Assembly (NCBI GenBank): GCA_027858855.1 | Contig: JAQIBV010000031.1 | Location: forward strand, 34,131-98,130 | Length of the DNA: 64,000 bases | Reading direction: 5' to 3' | Origin: Spirochaetota bacterium | Lineage (GTDB): Bacteria > Spirochaetota > UBA4802 > JAFGJZ01 | Part shown: positions 8,611-17,500 of the stretch, in pieces | Position numbering within the stretch: the first letter of the stretch is position 1 | How the letters are laid out: each line of letters opens with the position of its first letter | The notes under the pieces: generated by a model | Database searches by the model: none | Told to the model about the DNA's origin: nothing | What the model saw: only the letters and a program-made list of their open reading frames with translations | Position numbers and translations under genes: made by a program

Positions 8611-9338
8611 CCTTTAAAGAAGATGTGATATAGTCCCCATGTAATTGAAGTACCCACCACAATTCCGACACAGACCTCATAGACCGAATGAATCTTTCTA
8701 ACCACCCGGCTTACAGCAATTGAAAGTGCGATTACAAAAACAATTATTGTAAGAAGGTCGTTCTTAAAGATGAATACAACATTGACCCACCATGTAAATG
8801 CAATTGCACTATGTCCTGAAGGCAACCCACCTCGAAGCGGATGCCCTTTGCCTACATAGGCCTTCATCATTATTACAATTATTAATACAATAATGGTCGT
8901 ACCAAAGATTAGGTCGACCACACCATGCTGGGCAATAACAATTCCATATTCGAGGAAATAGTGAAAATAGGGATAAAAGATTAAAAATGCCATAATCGCC
9001 GCTGAAGCAGCCGCAACCAGTACAGCACCGGCGGCAATGTCTTTTGCTATGCGCGCCATTTCGCTGTGTTCGGGCGAGGCTATGTCTACGGTGACCTCTA
9101 TTGCGCTGTTTAACATTTCTGCAATGATTACCATTGTTGCCAGTGTTGTTAGTATTACAAATTCGGATGGTGAAATTCCAATTGTAAAACAGAGCAGAAG
9201 CAGAAAACATGCAGCGGTTAGGTGAAAACGTACATGGCTTTGTGTTTTGGCCGCATGCAATATTCCTTCAATGGCATAGTTAATTGAGTCGTAGTATTTT
9301 CTTAAAAAATAGTATAAAAATCTAAAAAAGTTCATCAT
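8607..9338 (-). CDS. Fusion: DgkA-type undecaprenol/diacylglycerol kinase + PAP2 phosphatase
   Basis: 243 residues, two membrane enzymes in one chain. Residues 1-120 are DgkA-like, phosphorylating undecaprenol or diacylglycerol: EMLNSAIEVTVD with the catalytic Glu, then AKDIAAGAVLVAA. Residues 125-243 are a PAP2 phosphatase, which removes phosphate from lipid phosphates or undecaprenyl pyrophosphate: GGLPSGHSA and SRVVRKIHSVYE, where the usual final Asp is Glu. About seven membrane segments are expected. Joining a kinase and a phosphatase of the same lipid pool suggests lipid-carrier recycling for the cell envelope. ATG ATG at 9338/9335; the second is better spaced from AGGG. It is convergent with, and overlaps, the preceding gene by four bases. 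Confidence 0.88.
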   Translation of the reverse strand: MMNFFRFLYYFLRKYYDSINYAIEGILHAAKTQSHVRFHLTAACFLLLLCFTIGISPSEFVILTTLATMVIIAEMLNSAIEVTVDIASPEHSEMARIAKDIAAGAVLVAAASAAIMAFLIFYPYFHYFLEYGIVIAQHGVVDLIFGTTIIVLIIVIMMKAYVGKGHPLRGGLPSGHSAIAFTWWVNVVFIFKNDLLTIIVFVIALSIAVSRVVRKIHSVYEVCVGIVVGTSITWGLYHIFFKG

Positions 9339-9362
9339 TGTCCCTACCAGGTTTTAAAAATG

Positions 9363-10106
9363 CTACATGTTTAAAAATGAGTAATTCATTTTTTTAAGAC
9401 GTTGTCTTTTTAATTTAGTGTCTGGAATGATCTGTGTAACAAGATTCCAGAAACGGGGGCTATGATTCTTATGTACGGTATGAGCCAGTTCATGAATTAT
9501 TACATATTCCGTCAGCTCCCGTGGCAATAGAACCAGTCGTATGTTCAGCGATATATTATTGTTTGAAGAACAGCTGCCCCATCTTGTCTTCTGGTTTCGA
9601 AATGAGAGTGAACCATATTTGAACGAGTATTTTGCTGCAAGTTCTTTTACCAATAGTGGTAAAAGTTTACGAGCGTAGCGTGATGCGTTTTGAATGATTG
9701 CTTTAATAGCCGCACCTGCAATTTCGTAGTTACAAAGGTCTTCTTCGGTATGATAATAAAAGGTAGATAAACCTTTACGTGTTATACAGGTTCCCCACTT
9801 GTGTTTGTCACTACTTTGTATAAACTGAAGTTTTCTGTCTCCGAATTTTAATTCATATTTATTAATGCTAATGAAATCAAAAAGAGCGTTTGTGTTATCA
9901 TTATGTTTAAGGTAGGAGTCGCGAATCGTATCTGCACGGTTAAGAATGAAGTCATTTACAACTGATAGAGAAACAGAGGCGGGATAGCTGACATCCAGAG
10001 TTCTGAAAGCCCCAGCTTTGATTTTTATAGATTTTGAACGTGCTTGAGGCTTGTATCTTAAAGTAAAACCTGGAAGTAGGGAAATTTCCATAAGAGTATC
10101 TACCAT
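9363..10106 (-). CDS. YgjP/SprT-like zinc metallopeptidase (DUF45)
   Basis: 247 residues. The C-terminal half carries the zinc site VIIHELAHTVHKNHSPRFW, with two His and Glu in HELAH and a third His in the following KNH. RNQKTRWGSCSS just before it is typical of the YgjP family. The N-terminal half has the usual beta-rich layout (SIKIKAGAFRTLDVSYP). The family is annotated as metal-dependent hydrolase, with a proposed protease or nucleotide-hydrolase role. The start is uncertain, as ATG 10106 and ATG 10091 both lack a strong ribosome site. It lies just upstream of the DgkA-PAP2 gene, 24 bases apart. Confidence 0.85.
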   Translation of the reverse strand: MVDTLMEISLLPGFTLRYKPQARSKSIKIKAGAFRTLDVSYPASVSLSVVNDFILNRADTIRDSYLKHNDNTNALFDFISINKYELKFGDRKLQFIQSSDKHKWGTCITRKGLSTFYYHTEEDLCNYEIAGAAIKAIIQNASRYARKLLPLLVKELAAKYSFKYGSLSFRNQKTRWGSCSSNNNISLNIRLVLLPRELTEYVIIHELAHTVHKNHSPRFWNLVTQIIPDTKLKRQRLKKMNYSFLNM

Positions 10107-10249
10107 ATCTGTATCAATTTTGCTTAGAAAAGAGGGAACTCATAAAACAGATTAATGAGATTCCCAGAGCTCATATATGCATTGAAACTTTCCACCAGAA
10201 CCTTCAGAATCATTTTCAGGAGTAAGGGCCTTTCTGCAACAAAAAAAAG

Positions 10250-11218
10250 TTATGAGGTTATCTGTTTGAAAATCTCAGCGCACTCATCCAGGTTTTTAAC
10301 AAAAAGAAGATTGTCTTTTTTTACCGTACCTGCTTCGCGCAGGTTGATCAGCGTTTTTTTCTGGTTTTTCGCGATATAGGTGAAGGGATACTTTTTAAAA
10401 TAGTCCAGAATTCCATCAGCTTCATCTGCTGTAAAAATGTTTTTCTTAATTAGTAGACTTCCAAGTGGAGTTTCACTGTATCTGATAGGAGAAAGATCAC
10501 TATTCAATGTGTAGTCTGTTAAGTCGAACATGGCTTCGATGTGGTTAGATGAGATGTGATAGATACGGCGCACCTGGTTGTACCAGGGAATTGGACTTTT
10601 TTTACCAGGAAGAATACCAGCTTCTGAGAATTTTGTAAAAAGAGAATAATTCAGTTGATCAATTGTGTGTCCATTACAGCAGCATATGGAGAAGATAAGA
10701 ATATTTGATTTTTCTGTATAACTCTTGAGAATAGCTGGTATATCGTAGTTAACTACAAAGATTCCGTTTATACGCTTGATGGAATTACCGTGAAAAAGAA
10801 GAAAGTCTTTCTCGTTGGCGTAAAAATGAAACAGGCTCTCTTCGTCGAATCTGTCATTATATTCAGATTGCAGGTATTCAAAGGAACCAAGAACATGTGC
10901 GTCTTTAACTGATATTCGAAATTTATTTTGAAAGGCTTCCGAGAATTCGGGATATTTTAGAACTTCCTCTTTACCATGCAGAGCAAAAAGATAATGAAGA
11001 AAGTAGTGATTCAGCACTATATGTCTTTTACTTATCACCTCACCGTTATAATTAGCCATAAAAAATGGTGTTCCGATTCCTTTCATTCCCTGAGCAATCA
11101 GAGCCTCGTAATCTACCCTGTTCGATTCCGGTCGTACAAATAGTGAGATAAGGATGGAGTTGTCTGTAATACGCTCTTTGTTATAAGGAATGAGCACATC
11201 GGCGGATCTCTCTTTCAT
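10250..11218 (-). CDS. Conserved-looking protein of unknown function (322 aa)
   Basis: Soluble, no signal peptide or membrane segment. A central run SNILIFSICCCNGHTIDQLNYS contains three adjacent Cys. The last 80 residues (SETPLGSLLIKKNIFTADEADGILDYFKKYPFTYIAKNQKKTLINLREAG) resemble the helical MshEN-like or FIST-associated modules seen in signalling proteins, but the match is weak. The ATG at 11218 follows GGAT. It stands alone: 143 bases from the metallopeptidase gene and divergent from the next small gene. Confidence 0.55.
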   Translation of the reverse strand: MKERSADVLIPYNKERITDNSILISLFVRPESNRVDYEALIAQGMKGIGTPFFMANYNGEVISKRHIVLNHYFLHYLFALHGKEEVLKYPEFSEAFQNKFRISVKDAHVLGSFEYLQSEYNDRFDEESLFHFYANEKDFLLFHGNSIKRINGIFVVNYDIPAILKSYTEKSNILIFSICCCNGHTIDQLNYSLFTKFSEAGILPGKKSPIPWYNQVRRIYHISSNHIEAMFDLTDYTLNSDLSPIRYSETPLGSLLIKKNIFTADEADGILDYFKKYPFTYIAKNQKKTLINLREAGTVKKDNLLFVKNLDECAEIFKQITS

Positions 11219-11422
11219 GTTTTATCCTGAATTGCAATTTTAAGACAAAAGTATCAGTGTAGTATACAACTATAACAGTAATAGCAATTTATTAGGAAGT
11301 CCACAGGAAAATGCTAATTAATATTGGCAAACAGCCGATAATTTTAATGAGACATAATACTGATTTACAAACTGAGTAAAAATATACAATTGGTAGTTAA
11401 CAAAAAATTATAAGGAGGAGTA

Positions 11423-11647
11423 ATGAAAGGCCGACAAAAAATACCTATGAGCTTTAAAGAGATGCTCGATAAATACATATCAATTAAGGGACTCGATATT
11501 GTTGTGCATCTTAAGGATGGTAATTCGATAGAACTGAACAAAAACAGGGATCTTGTTGAGGATGAGATAGTAATGTTCGACAAGAAGAATCTTGAAACCC
11601 GTATCTCCCTACCCGATGTTTCATACATCGATCTTTATGCAATGTAG
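11423..11647 (+). CDS. Small protein of unknown function (74 aa)
   Basis: A strong AAGGAGG lies just before the ATG at 11423. It is soluble and rich in Lys, Asp and Ile: MKGRQKIPMSFKEMLDKYIS, then HLKDGNSIELNKNRDL and ISLPDVSYIDLYAM. It looks like a small beta-barrel or RNA-binding-type fold, but no family is recognised. It is single-gene, with its own terminator at 11659-11695. Confidence 0.65.
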   Translation: MKGRQKIPMSFKEMLDKYISIKGLDIVVHLKDGNSIELNKNRDLVEDEIVMFDKKNLETRISLPDVSYIDLYAM

Positions 11648-11658
11648 TTTCATCACAT

Positions 11659-11695
11659 CTATTCGATTTTGCAACAGAGTTGCGAAATCGAATAG
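11659..11695. terminator. Bidirectional terminator-like hairpin
   Basis: 17-base stem CTATTCGATTTTGCAAC (11659-11675), loop AGA, GTTGCGAAATCGAATAG (11679-11695), with one G-T pair. It lies between the convergent small gene (ends 11647) and the lipoprotein gene (ends 11713), so it can serve both. Confidence 0.75.
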
Positions 11696-11712
11696 GTTTG
11701 AAATCTTTCTCT

Positions 11713-12252
11713 TTATAAGTTTTTTAAAATACGTAAAGTAATATCTTCGGCGATACCTTTGGGAGCCTCATCTTCATACAGGTAATCAGCTGACCCGTTA
11801 ATCTGTCCGGATGCATCTTTTTCCTCTTTTTTAGTTATACGTCCCCGTTCGTCATAATAGAAGTTTACGATGCCTGTAATTATTTCGTTTTGGTCTTTCA
11901 TAGTAGAACGAACACGCCGGTTTTTATCATATTCATTTTCTGCAACTATCGTTGTACCGCCGCTTGTGGTGACTTTTTTAGTTAGAAGTCCTTCGCTACT
12001 ATATTCAAACGATGTAATGCTCTGCGTGTTGCCTTCACTGTCTTTAACAATCCGCATGGAAAGGTATCCACGATCATTATAGGAATATGTTTCTGAATAA
12101 GTATCAGTGACCGTTCCATTAACATTTACCGCAGCAATACGGAAGTCCAACTTTTCGGAAGCACCCCCTTGCGGTTCTTCTTCTATCTCGCAGGATAAAA
12201 AGACTGTTAAAACCATAATTAATATCAGAGATAGTATTTTTCGTATTTTCAT
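11713..12252 (-). CDS. Lipoprotein with RHS/YD-like repeats
   Basis: 179 residues. The signal peptide (MKIRKILSLILIMVLTV) ends in a spirochaete-type lipobox FLSC, with the lipidated Cys at 21. The mature part is beta-rich and repeats a motif of the type Y-x-x-x-G/R-x-L/I (YNDRGYLSMRIVKD, YSSEGLLTKKVTT, YDERGRITKKEEKD, YLYEDE), similar to YD/RHS strands. Probably anchored in the outer or inner membrane. It is a single gene, convergent with the 74-residue gene. Confidence 0.7.
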   Translation of the reverse strand: MKIRKILSLILIMVLTVFLSCEIEEEPQGGASEKLDFRIAAVNVNGTVTDTYSETYSYNDRGYLSMRIVKDSEGNTQSITSFEYSSEGLLTKKVTTSGGTTIVAENEYDKNRRVRSTMKDQNEIITGIVNFYYDERGRITKKEEKDASGQINGSADYLYEDEAPKGIAEDITLRILKNL

Positions 12253-12452
12253 AACTGCTCCTATAACTCTAAAATATCAATACCCCATACTTTCTGCAAT
12301 GTTGTTAGGCAAAAACAGGGTACTCTTCTTTTATATAATCGGCATGGCTTACTGAATTGCTTTAAAACTCTTTTAGCGAAATAAATATTTTTGTGATTTT
12401 GAATATGGATTGACATAAAACAGGGGCATAAATATAAGGACTTATATTGATC

Positions 12453-12523
12453 GCGGGTGTAGTTCAATGGTAGAACTTCAGCCTTCCAAGCTGATAGCGT
12501 GGGTTCGATTCCCATCACCCGCT
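12453..12523 (+). tRNA. tRNA-Gly (TCC)
   Basis: Cloverleaf: acceptor GCGGGTG paired with CACCCGC, D-arm with AGTTCAATGGTAGAACT, anticodon loop CTTCCAA (anticodon TCC), T-arm GTGGGTTCGATTCCCAT, discriminator T. The CCA end is not encoded. It is followed by a strong intrinsic terminator. Confidence 0.97.
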
Positions 12524-12527
12524 CATT

Positions 12528-12575
12528 AAAACCTTAGTCCTGAATAACTTGTTTATTCGATACTAAGGTTTTTTT
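12528..12575 (+). terminator. Intrinsic terminator after tRNA-Gly
   Basis: AAAACCTTAGT (12528-12538) pairs with ACTAAGGTTTT (12562-12572), with an inner GAATAA/TTATTC stem, followed by a run of T. The 275 bases between here and the next gene show no further gene. Confidence 0.85.
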
Positions 12576-12848
12576 ATGCAATAGCACTTGTTCTGCCTCC
12601 ATTGCTGACCTCATCTCTCACATAAGTGGCTAACAATCCTTAAAATTGCACTCCGGCCTTGCTTCAATAAAGTAAGTGCCAACTTTAAAAATCGGTCAGG
12701 ATGCAATTGAATAGTTCAACTTGTATTATTTTGCCAGTTTCCAGTCCTGAAGTCAGGTTTGCCTGGGACGGCAACTCTAAAAAAAATACTTTACAATGGT
12801 GTACATATCTCTTCAATTGACTGATAAGTTTTGTATCGGGAGACAACA

Positions 12849-13130
12849 ATGACTAAAGAAAAAATATTCTGTGCAAACTGCAAGAATTGTACTGTAATAC
12901 GCCAGCATGAATCAGAACCAGACAAGTACGTATTACGTGTTAAGTGTCAACTTCGCAAATGGGTCAAAAGATCTGGTGAAGAAAAGCTCTATAAATATTT
13001 TACAGTAGCACGTCGTATCATGGATGAGTGTGAAGATTATGTAGAGTCAGGAGAACTTTTCCCCTACATCAAGAATCTTAGAAAAGAACTTCCTATCAAA
13101 GACGAAATTTACTCTACTAAGGAACAGTAA
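12849..13130 (+). CDS. Cys-rich small protein leading the rnf operon
   Basis: About 93 residues; ATG 12849 follows GGGAGA. Residues 5-15 contain FCANCKNC (C-x2-C-x2-C), with further Cys in VKCQL and DECEDY, so an iron-sulfur cluster or zinc site is plausible. It ends only three bases before rnfC and is surely co-transcribed with it. No rnfB is present in this operon, so this protein might be an accessory or maturation factor for Rnf; that is inference. Family not recognised. Confidence 0.65.
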   Translation: MTKEKIFCANCKNCTVIRQHESEPDKYVLRVKCQLRKWVKRSGEEKLYKYFTVARRIMDECEDYVESGELFPYIKNLRKELPIKDEIYSTKEQ

Positions 13131-13133
13131 TCC

Positions 13134-14450
13134 ATGTTCAGGCCCTCTTTCAAGGGAGGTATTCACCCCCCTGAAAACAAAAAACAGACAGAGCAGAGGT
13201 CCGTCGAGAATCTCTCCATTCCCCACCGGTGTTTTGTACCGGTACAGCAGCATATAGGTAAACCTGCTGTACCAGTTGTCGAGGTGGGTGATTATGTGCA
13301 GGTCGGCCAGCTTATTGCAAAGGCCGACGGCTTTGTCAGCGCTAATATTCATGCCTCTATTCCGGGCAAGATTACCTCAATAGATAAACACCCTACCCCC
13401 TTTTCACCAGCGGGACTTGTTATACAGATCGAAACACATGGTAACTTTACTCACGAGAAAGCGCCCTCAAAAAAACAGTGGAGCGACCTTACTCCAAAAG
13501 AGCTTCTTGACAAGGTGTTTGACTCGGGTATTGCCGGGATGGGCGGGGCTTCGTTTCCTACTCATGTTAAATTATCGCCTCCAGCAAATGCAAAAATTGA
13601 CATGCTTATTGTTAATGCAGCTGAATGTGAGCCCTATTTAACAGTAGATGATGCTCTAATTAAGCGCTCATATCAGGATATTATCGAAGGTATTATGGTT
13701 ACCCGTACGATTCTGGGTATCAAAAAGGTAATTATTGGTTTAGAGGATAATAAAAAGAGCTCGTATCTTACAATAAAGAATTATCTGAAACAGATTAACG
13801 AGAAAGATATAAAAGTAGCTCTGCTTAAAACAAAGTATCCGCAAGGTGCAGAAAAGCAGCTCATCTACTCCCTTTCTAGACGTGTTGTTCCTTCAGGAGC
13901 TCTTCCGCTGGATATCGGTGTGGTTGTTCAGAATGTCGGCACCTGTTTTGCAATTCAGCAGGCTGTCTGCTACGATACGCCACTTTATGAACGTCTTGTT
14001 ACCGTCAGTGGTTCGCTGATAAATAACCCCGGTAACTACAAAGTACGTATCGGTACCCCCATCTCTGATATTATTAAGGAGTGCGGTGGCCTTAAAGCTG
14101 AGCCGCATAAGATCATACTTGGTGGCCCTATGTGTGGTCAATCTGTAGAAAATCTGGATATTCCGGTGGTTAAGGGAACTTCAGGGGTACTCTTCCTTAC
14201 GAAAAAGGAGTGCTCTGCCAGTCGTTACACCAACTGTATTCGCTGTGGCCGCTGTGTGCAGGCCTGTCCTATAAATCTTCTTCCTTTCGAAATAGCCGCT
14301 CATGTCGAAATTGCAATGCCTCAAAACACAGAGAATCTTTCACCTCTTGACTGTATTCAGTGTGGAGCATGCAGCTACACCTGTCCTTCTCAACGTCCGG
14401 TAAGCCATTTTATAAAAGTTGCGCAAGACTATATCAGATCAAAAAGGTAG
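13134..14450 (+). CDS. rnfC: RnfC, electron-input subunit of the Rnf complex
   Basis: 438 residues, the usual length of the compact RnfC. The Rnf complex couples electron flow between ferredoxin and NAD to pumping of Na+ or H+ across the inner membrane. RnfC binds NADH/FMN and two 4Fe-4S clusters. Seen here: the N-terminal GGIHPPENK motif, the glycine-rich GMGGASFPTHVK nucleotide loop near residue 140, INAAECEPYL-type motif (VNAAECEPYLTVDD), and C-terminal cluster motifs CIRCGRCVQACP and CIQCGACSYTCPSQRP. It is the first rnf gene of the run, ten bases before rnfD. Confidence 0.96.
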   Translation: MFRPSFKGGIHPPENKKQTEQRSVENLSIPHRCFVPVQQHIGKPAVPVVEVGDYVQVGQLIAKADGFVSANIHASIPGKITSIDKHPTPFSPAGLVIQIETHGNFTHEKAPSKKQWSDLTPKELLDKVFDSGIAGMGGASFPTHVKLSPPANAKIDMLIVNAAECEPYLTVDDALIKRSYQDIIEGIMVTRTILGIKKVIIGLEDNKKSSYLTIKNYLKQINEKDIKVALLKTKYPQGAEKQLIYSLSRRVVPSGALPLDIGVVVQNVGTCFAIQQAVCYDTPLYERLVTVSGSLINNPGNYKVRIGTPISDIIKECGGLKAEPHKIILGGPMCGQSVENLDIPVVKGTSGVLFLTKKECSASRYTNCIRCGRCVQACPINLLPFEIAAHVEIAMPQNTENLSPLDCIQCGACSYTCPSQRPVSHFIKVAQDYIRSKR

Positions 14451-14459
14451 TTTCTATCT

Positions 14460-15536
14460 ATGAATCAAAAAACGACTTATACATTATCCTTGGCTCCGCA
14501 TATAAAAAATAAGCAGAATGTTCCTATTGTAATGTGGCTGGTTGTGCTTGCGCTTCTTCCATCTACTGTATTCGCGGTTATCACCTTTGGAATGCATATT
14601 CTTCTGGTTATTGCAGTTGCCATCCTTTCTGCCTGTGCTTCTGAACTATTATTCAGAAAGGTGCTTGGTCGTGATATAACAATCTTTAACGGATCAGCTG
14701 TCATTACCGGTCTTCTTCTTGCCATGAACCTTCCACCCCTAGTGCCTTTGTGGATACCAGCAGTTGGTTCTGCTTTTGCAATAATAATCGCTAAAGAGCT
14801 CTTTGGCGGATTAGGACATAATATCTTTAACCCGGCTTTGGTCGGCAGAGCCTTTCTTGTCGCGTCGTGGCCGGTGCTTATGACAACTAAGTGGGCACCA
14901 CTTCCTAACGGTTCCATTCTCAGTGGTTCGTTTCCATCATCTTCCATTGTACCGCAAGCTGCAATTGATGCACTTTCACAGGCCACACCGCTTGCAGCCC
15001 TCAGTTCTGTACCATCCGTTGTCAGTTCAGTCGATGGTCTCTATTCTTCATATAATGTCTATCCGCTGTTGTTCGATAGTGCAACACTGAAATCACTTGC
15101 CGTTGGAAACATCGGAGGTTGCATCGGAGAGACCTCGGCTCTTCTTCTTCTGGTTGGAGCTCTTCTGCTTCTTTTTACCAGAATCATTACCTGGAAAATC
15201 CCTGTTGCCTATATCGGCACATTTTCACTGCTTGTCTTCGCCTACTACTATCTGACCGGTTTTTACATGCCCTACCATGCCCTGCTTTATCATCTGCTTT
15301 CTGGCGGTCTTTTTCTGGGTGCTTTTTTCATGGCAACCGACATGGTTACATCGCCTGTAACTGGTAAGGGTATGCTTATTTTCGGTGCCGGCTGTGGCCT
15401 TTTAACCTTTGCTATCCGTATCTGGGGTGGTTACCCTGAAGGTGTCTCTTACTCAATTCTGCTGATGAATGCGACTGTTCCGCTTATTGATAAATGTACC
15501 GTTCCTAAGATCTTCGGTAAAAGGAAAACGGCTTAA
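14460..15536 (+). CDS. rnfD: RnfD, membrane subunit with covalent FMN
   Basis: 358 residues with about nine to ten membrane segments. RnfD/NqrB-type subunits form part of the ion channel. The covalent FMN site is visible as DALSQATPLAAL, with acceptor Thr at about 176. Other conserved pieces are FNGSAVITGLLLAMNLPP, FGGLGHNIFNPALVGRAFL and ATDMVTSPVT near the C-terminus. The stop codon overlaps the first base of rnfG (TAATG), so translation is coupled. No flavin transferase (ApbE) gene is present in the window. Confidence 0.95.
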   Translation: MNQKTTYTLSLAPHIKNKQNVPIVMWLVVLALLPSTVFAVITFGMHILLVIAVAILSACASELLFRKVLGRDITIFNGSAVITGLLLAMNLPPLVPLWIPAVGSAFAIIIAKELFGGLGHNIFNPALVGRAFLVASWPVLMTTKWAPLPNGSILSGSFPSSSIVPQAAIDALSQATPLAALSSVPSVVSSVDGLYSSYNVYPLLFDSATLKSLAVGNIGGCIGETSALLLLVGALLLLFTRIITWKIPVAYIGTFSLLVFAYYYLTGFYMPYHALLYHLLSGGLFLGAFFMATDMVTSPVTGKGMLIFGAGCGLLTFAIRIWGGYPEGVSYSILLMNATVPLIDKCTVPKIFGKRKTA

Positions 15537-16189
15537 TGAAAGAGATTGGTAAATCGACTACAATTCTTGCGGTTGTAACACTCATCGCATCTTTGCTTCT
15601 TGCGTCGATCTATGCGCTAACAAAAGATCGCATCGCTTTTCTTGAAAGCGAAAAAGAAAAAAACGCACTTGCAGTTGTCTTGCCCGGTTTTACCATCGTG
15701 GAAACACGAACCAAAGACGACTCTTCACAATACTGGGTTGCCGAAAAAAAATCTAAAAATGGTGAAACCATAAAGGGGTATGCCTTTATCAGTGAAGCTT
15801 CTGGCTATTCAGGAACAATACGCTGTATGATAGGTGTCGATCACTCTTTAACTATCCTTGGTATTTCGATTCTTCAACAGACCGAAACACCTGGTTTGGG
15901 TGCTCGCTCTGTAGAGATCGCCTCTAAATACACATTCTGGGATGTTATTACCGGTTCGGCGAAGGACGAGGGGGAACAGCTTCCCTGGTTTCAAAAGCAG
16001 TTTCAGCAACTGAGCGGTTCAGACCCAATAAGTATTGTTAAAAAAGGCGACTGGAACCAGAACATGGCCGATGAACTTCGCGAAACAAATTCTGTGTCTG
16101 CAATTACAGGAGCCACAATTACAACCAAAGCTATTGTTACCTGCATCGAAAAGGGTCTTAACGAATACAGCGCAATAATAAACGAGTGA
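15536..16189 (+). CDS. rnfG: RnfG, FMN-binding subunit
   Basis: 217 residues: one N-terminal membrane anchor (residues 8-28) and a periplasmic FMN-binding domain. Conserved pieces are TETPGLGARS near residue 117 and the flavinylation motif ITGATITT, with acceptor Thr at about 194. The Asp usually three residues before the S/T-G-A-T is Ser here (SAITGAT). Overlaps rnfD by one base and precedes rnfE by four bases. Confidence 0.94.
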   Translation: MKEIGKSTTILAVVTLIASLLLASIYALTKDRIAFLESEKEKNALAVVLPGFTIVETRTKDDSSQYWVAEKKSKNGETIKGYAFISEASGYSGTIRCMIGVDHSLTILGISILQQTETPGLGARSVEIASKYTFWDVITGSAKDEGEQLPWFQKQFQQLSGSDPISIVKKGDWNQNMADELRETNSVSAITGATITTKAIVTCIEKGLNEYSAIINE

Positions 16190-16193
16190 CATT

Positions 16194-16790
16194 ATGAGTG
16201 TAAAAAAAGAATTTTTTAAAGGTCTTGTAGATAAGAATCCTGTTATGGTGCTGGGGATAGGTTTATGTCCGGCGCTTGCAGTCACAACTTCTGTGTCAAA
16301 TGCACTTTGGATGATGCTTGCGACTACCTTTGTTTTGACCTGCTCTAACATACTAGTCTCGTTGGTAAAAAACATTATTCCAGCTCATGTCAGAATTCCG
16401 GTTTTTATTACAATCATTGCAACTTTTGTAACGGTTGTTGAAATTGTACTGAAAGCCTATCAGCCCGAAGTCTACACCAGTCTTGGAATTTTTATTCCAC
16501 TGATTGTTGTAAACTGCATGATCTTGGGGCGCGCCGAAGAGTTTGCTTCACGTAATGGAGTGTTTATGTCAATTGTTGATGCACTTGGTATGGGTATTGG
16601 TTTTGGTCTGACCCTTACTGTTCTTGCATTTTTTCGAGAAACGCTCGGTGCAAATAAACTTTTCGGTTACACCCTGATTCCGGGTTTCGAACCGGCCGGC
16701 ATCATGACTGTAGCCCCCGGTGCCTTTATTACACTTGGCTTAATGCTCTGGGCAATGAACAGCATAATGACCTCTCGAAAAAAGCATTAG
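16194..16790 (+). CDS. rnfE: RnfE, membrane subunit
   Basis: 198 residues, six membrane segments. RnfE and RnfA are homologous subunits that form a pseudo-symmetric pair with an iron site. The conserved VNCMILGRAEEFASRNG segment (with Cys) and the GLCPALAVTTSVSNALWM start are typical. It is followed by a 110-base gap before rnfA in which no gene or terminator was found. Confidence 0.95.
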   Translation: MSVKKEFFKGLVDKNPVMVLGIGLCPALAVTTSVSNALWMMLATTFVLTCSNILVSLVKNIIPAHVRIPVFITIIATFVTVVEIVLKAYQPEVYTSLGIFIPLIVVNCMILGRAEEFASRNGVFMSIVDALGMGIGFGLTLTVLAFFRETLGANKLFGYTLIPGFEPAGIMTVAPGAFITLGLMLWAMNSIMTSRKKH

Positions 16791-16900
16791 AAAAGAATTA
16801 GCAAAAAATAATCATTTGCAAACAAGTCTATAAAAATATAGTTGAATACCATAAGCTTTATATAGGATCATAAACAGCAACAAGGGGTTATGAAAGTAAG

Positions 16901-17500
16901 ATGGAAATAAAGATTTTTTTAACAATACTTTTTTCGACAATTTTTATCAATAACTATGTCCTCTCACAAACCCTGGGAATTTGTCCCTTTCTTGGTGTAT
17001 CTAAGAAGACCGATTCTGCCGCCGGTATGGGCTTTGCAGTAATTTTTGTCATGACCATCGCGTCTATTATCACCTATTTTATCTATAAATATATTTTGCT
17101 ACGTTATGACATTGTCTATCTACGTACAATTGCTTTCATTCTTGTTATTGCCTCTATCGTTCAGCTTGTAGAGATGGCCATAAACAAATTGTCTCCTGTT
17201 CTTTACCGTGCCCTGGGAATTTTTTTACCACTAATTACAACCAACTGTGCCGTTCTGGGTGTTGCTGTACTTAACGTCGAATCCGGTTTCATTACCAGTG
17301 AATATGGTCTTCTGATGACAATGGTACAGGGCTTTGGCGCCGGAGTCGGATTCCTTCTGGCTCTTATGCTGATGTCGGGAATACGTGAGCGTCTTGAAAC
17401 TGCGGATATCCCCTTTAATCTTAAAGGAATGCCAATCACCTTTATAATCGCAGGTCTTTTATCACTCGCCTTCATGGGTTTTGCTGGGATGAGCTTCTGA
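16901..17500 (+). CDS. rnfA: RnfA, membrane subunit
   Basis: 199 residues with six membrane segments. The start NNYVLSQTLGICPFLGVSKK and the TTNCAVLGVAVLN segment, with the conserved Cys in each, are diagnostic of RnfA. In most Rnf operons rnfB follows; here the stop codon overlaps the thyX start (TGATG) instead, so rnfB is absent from this locus. Confidence 0.95.
   Translation: MEIKIFLTILFSTIFINNYVLSQTLGICPFLGVSKKTDSAAGMGFAVIFVMTIASIITYFIYKYILLRYDIVYLRTIAFILVIASIVQLVEMAINKLSPVLYRALGIFLPLITTNCAVLGVAVLNVESGFITSEYGLLMTMVQGFGAGVGFLLALMLMSGIRERLETADIPFNLKGMPITFIIAGLLSLAFMGFAGMSF

Noticed and set aside
12261..12518. Minus-strand frame beginning MMGIEPTLSAWKAEVLPLNYTR
   Set aside because: It is the antisense of tRNA-Gly, a known kind of spurious protein call, and has no ribosome site.
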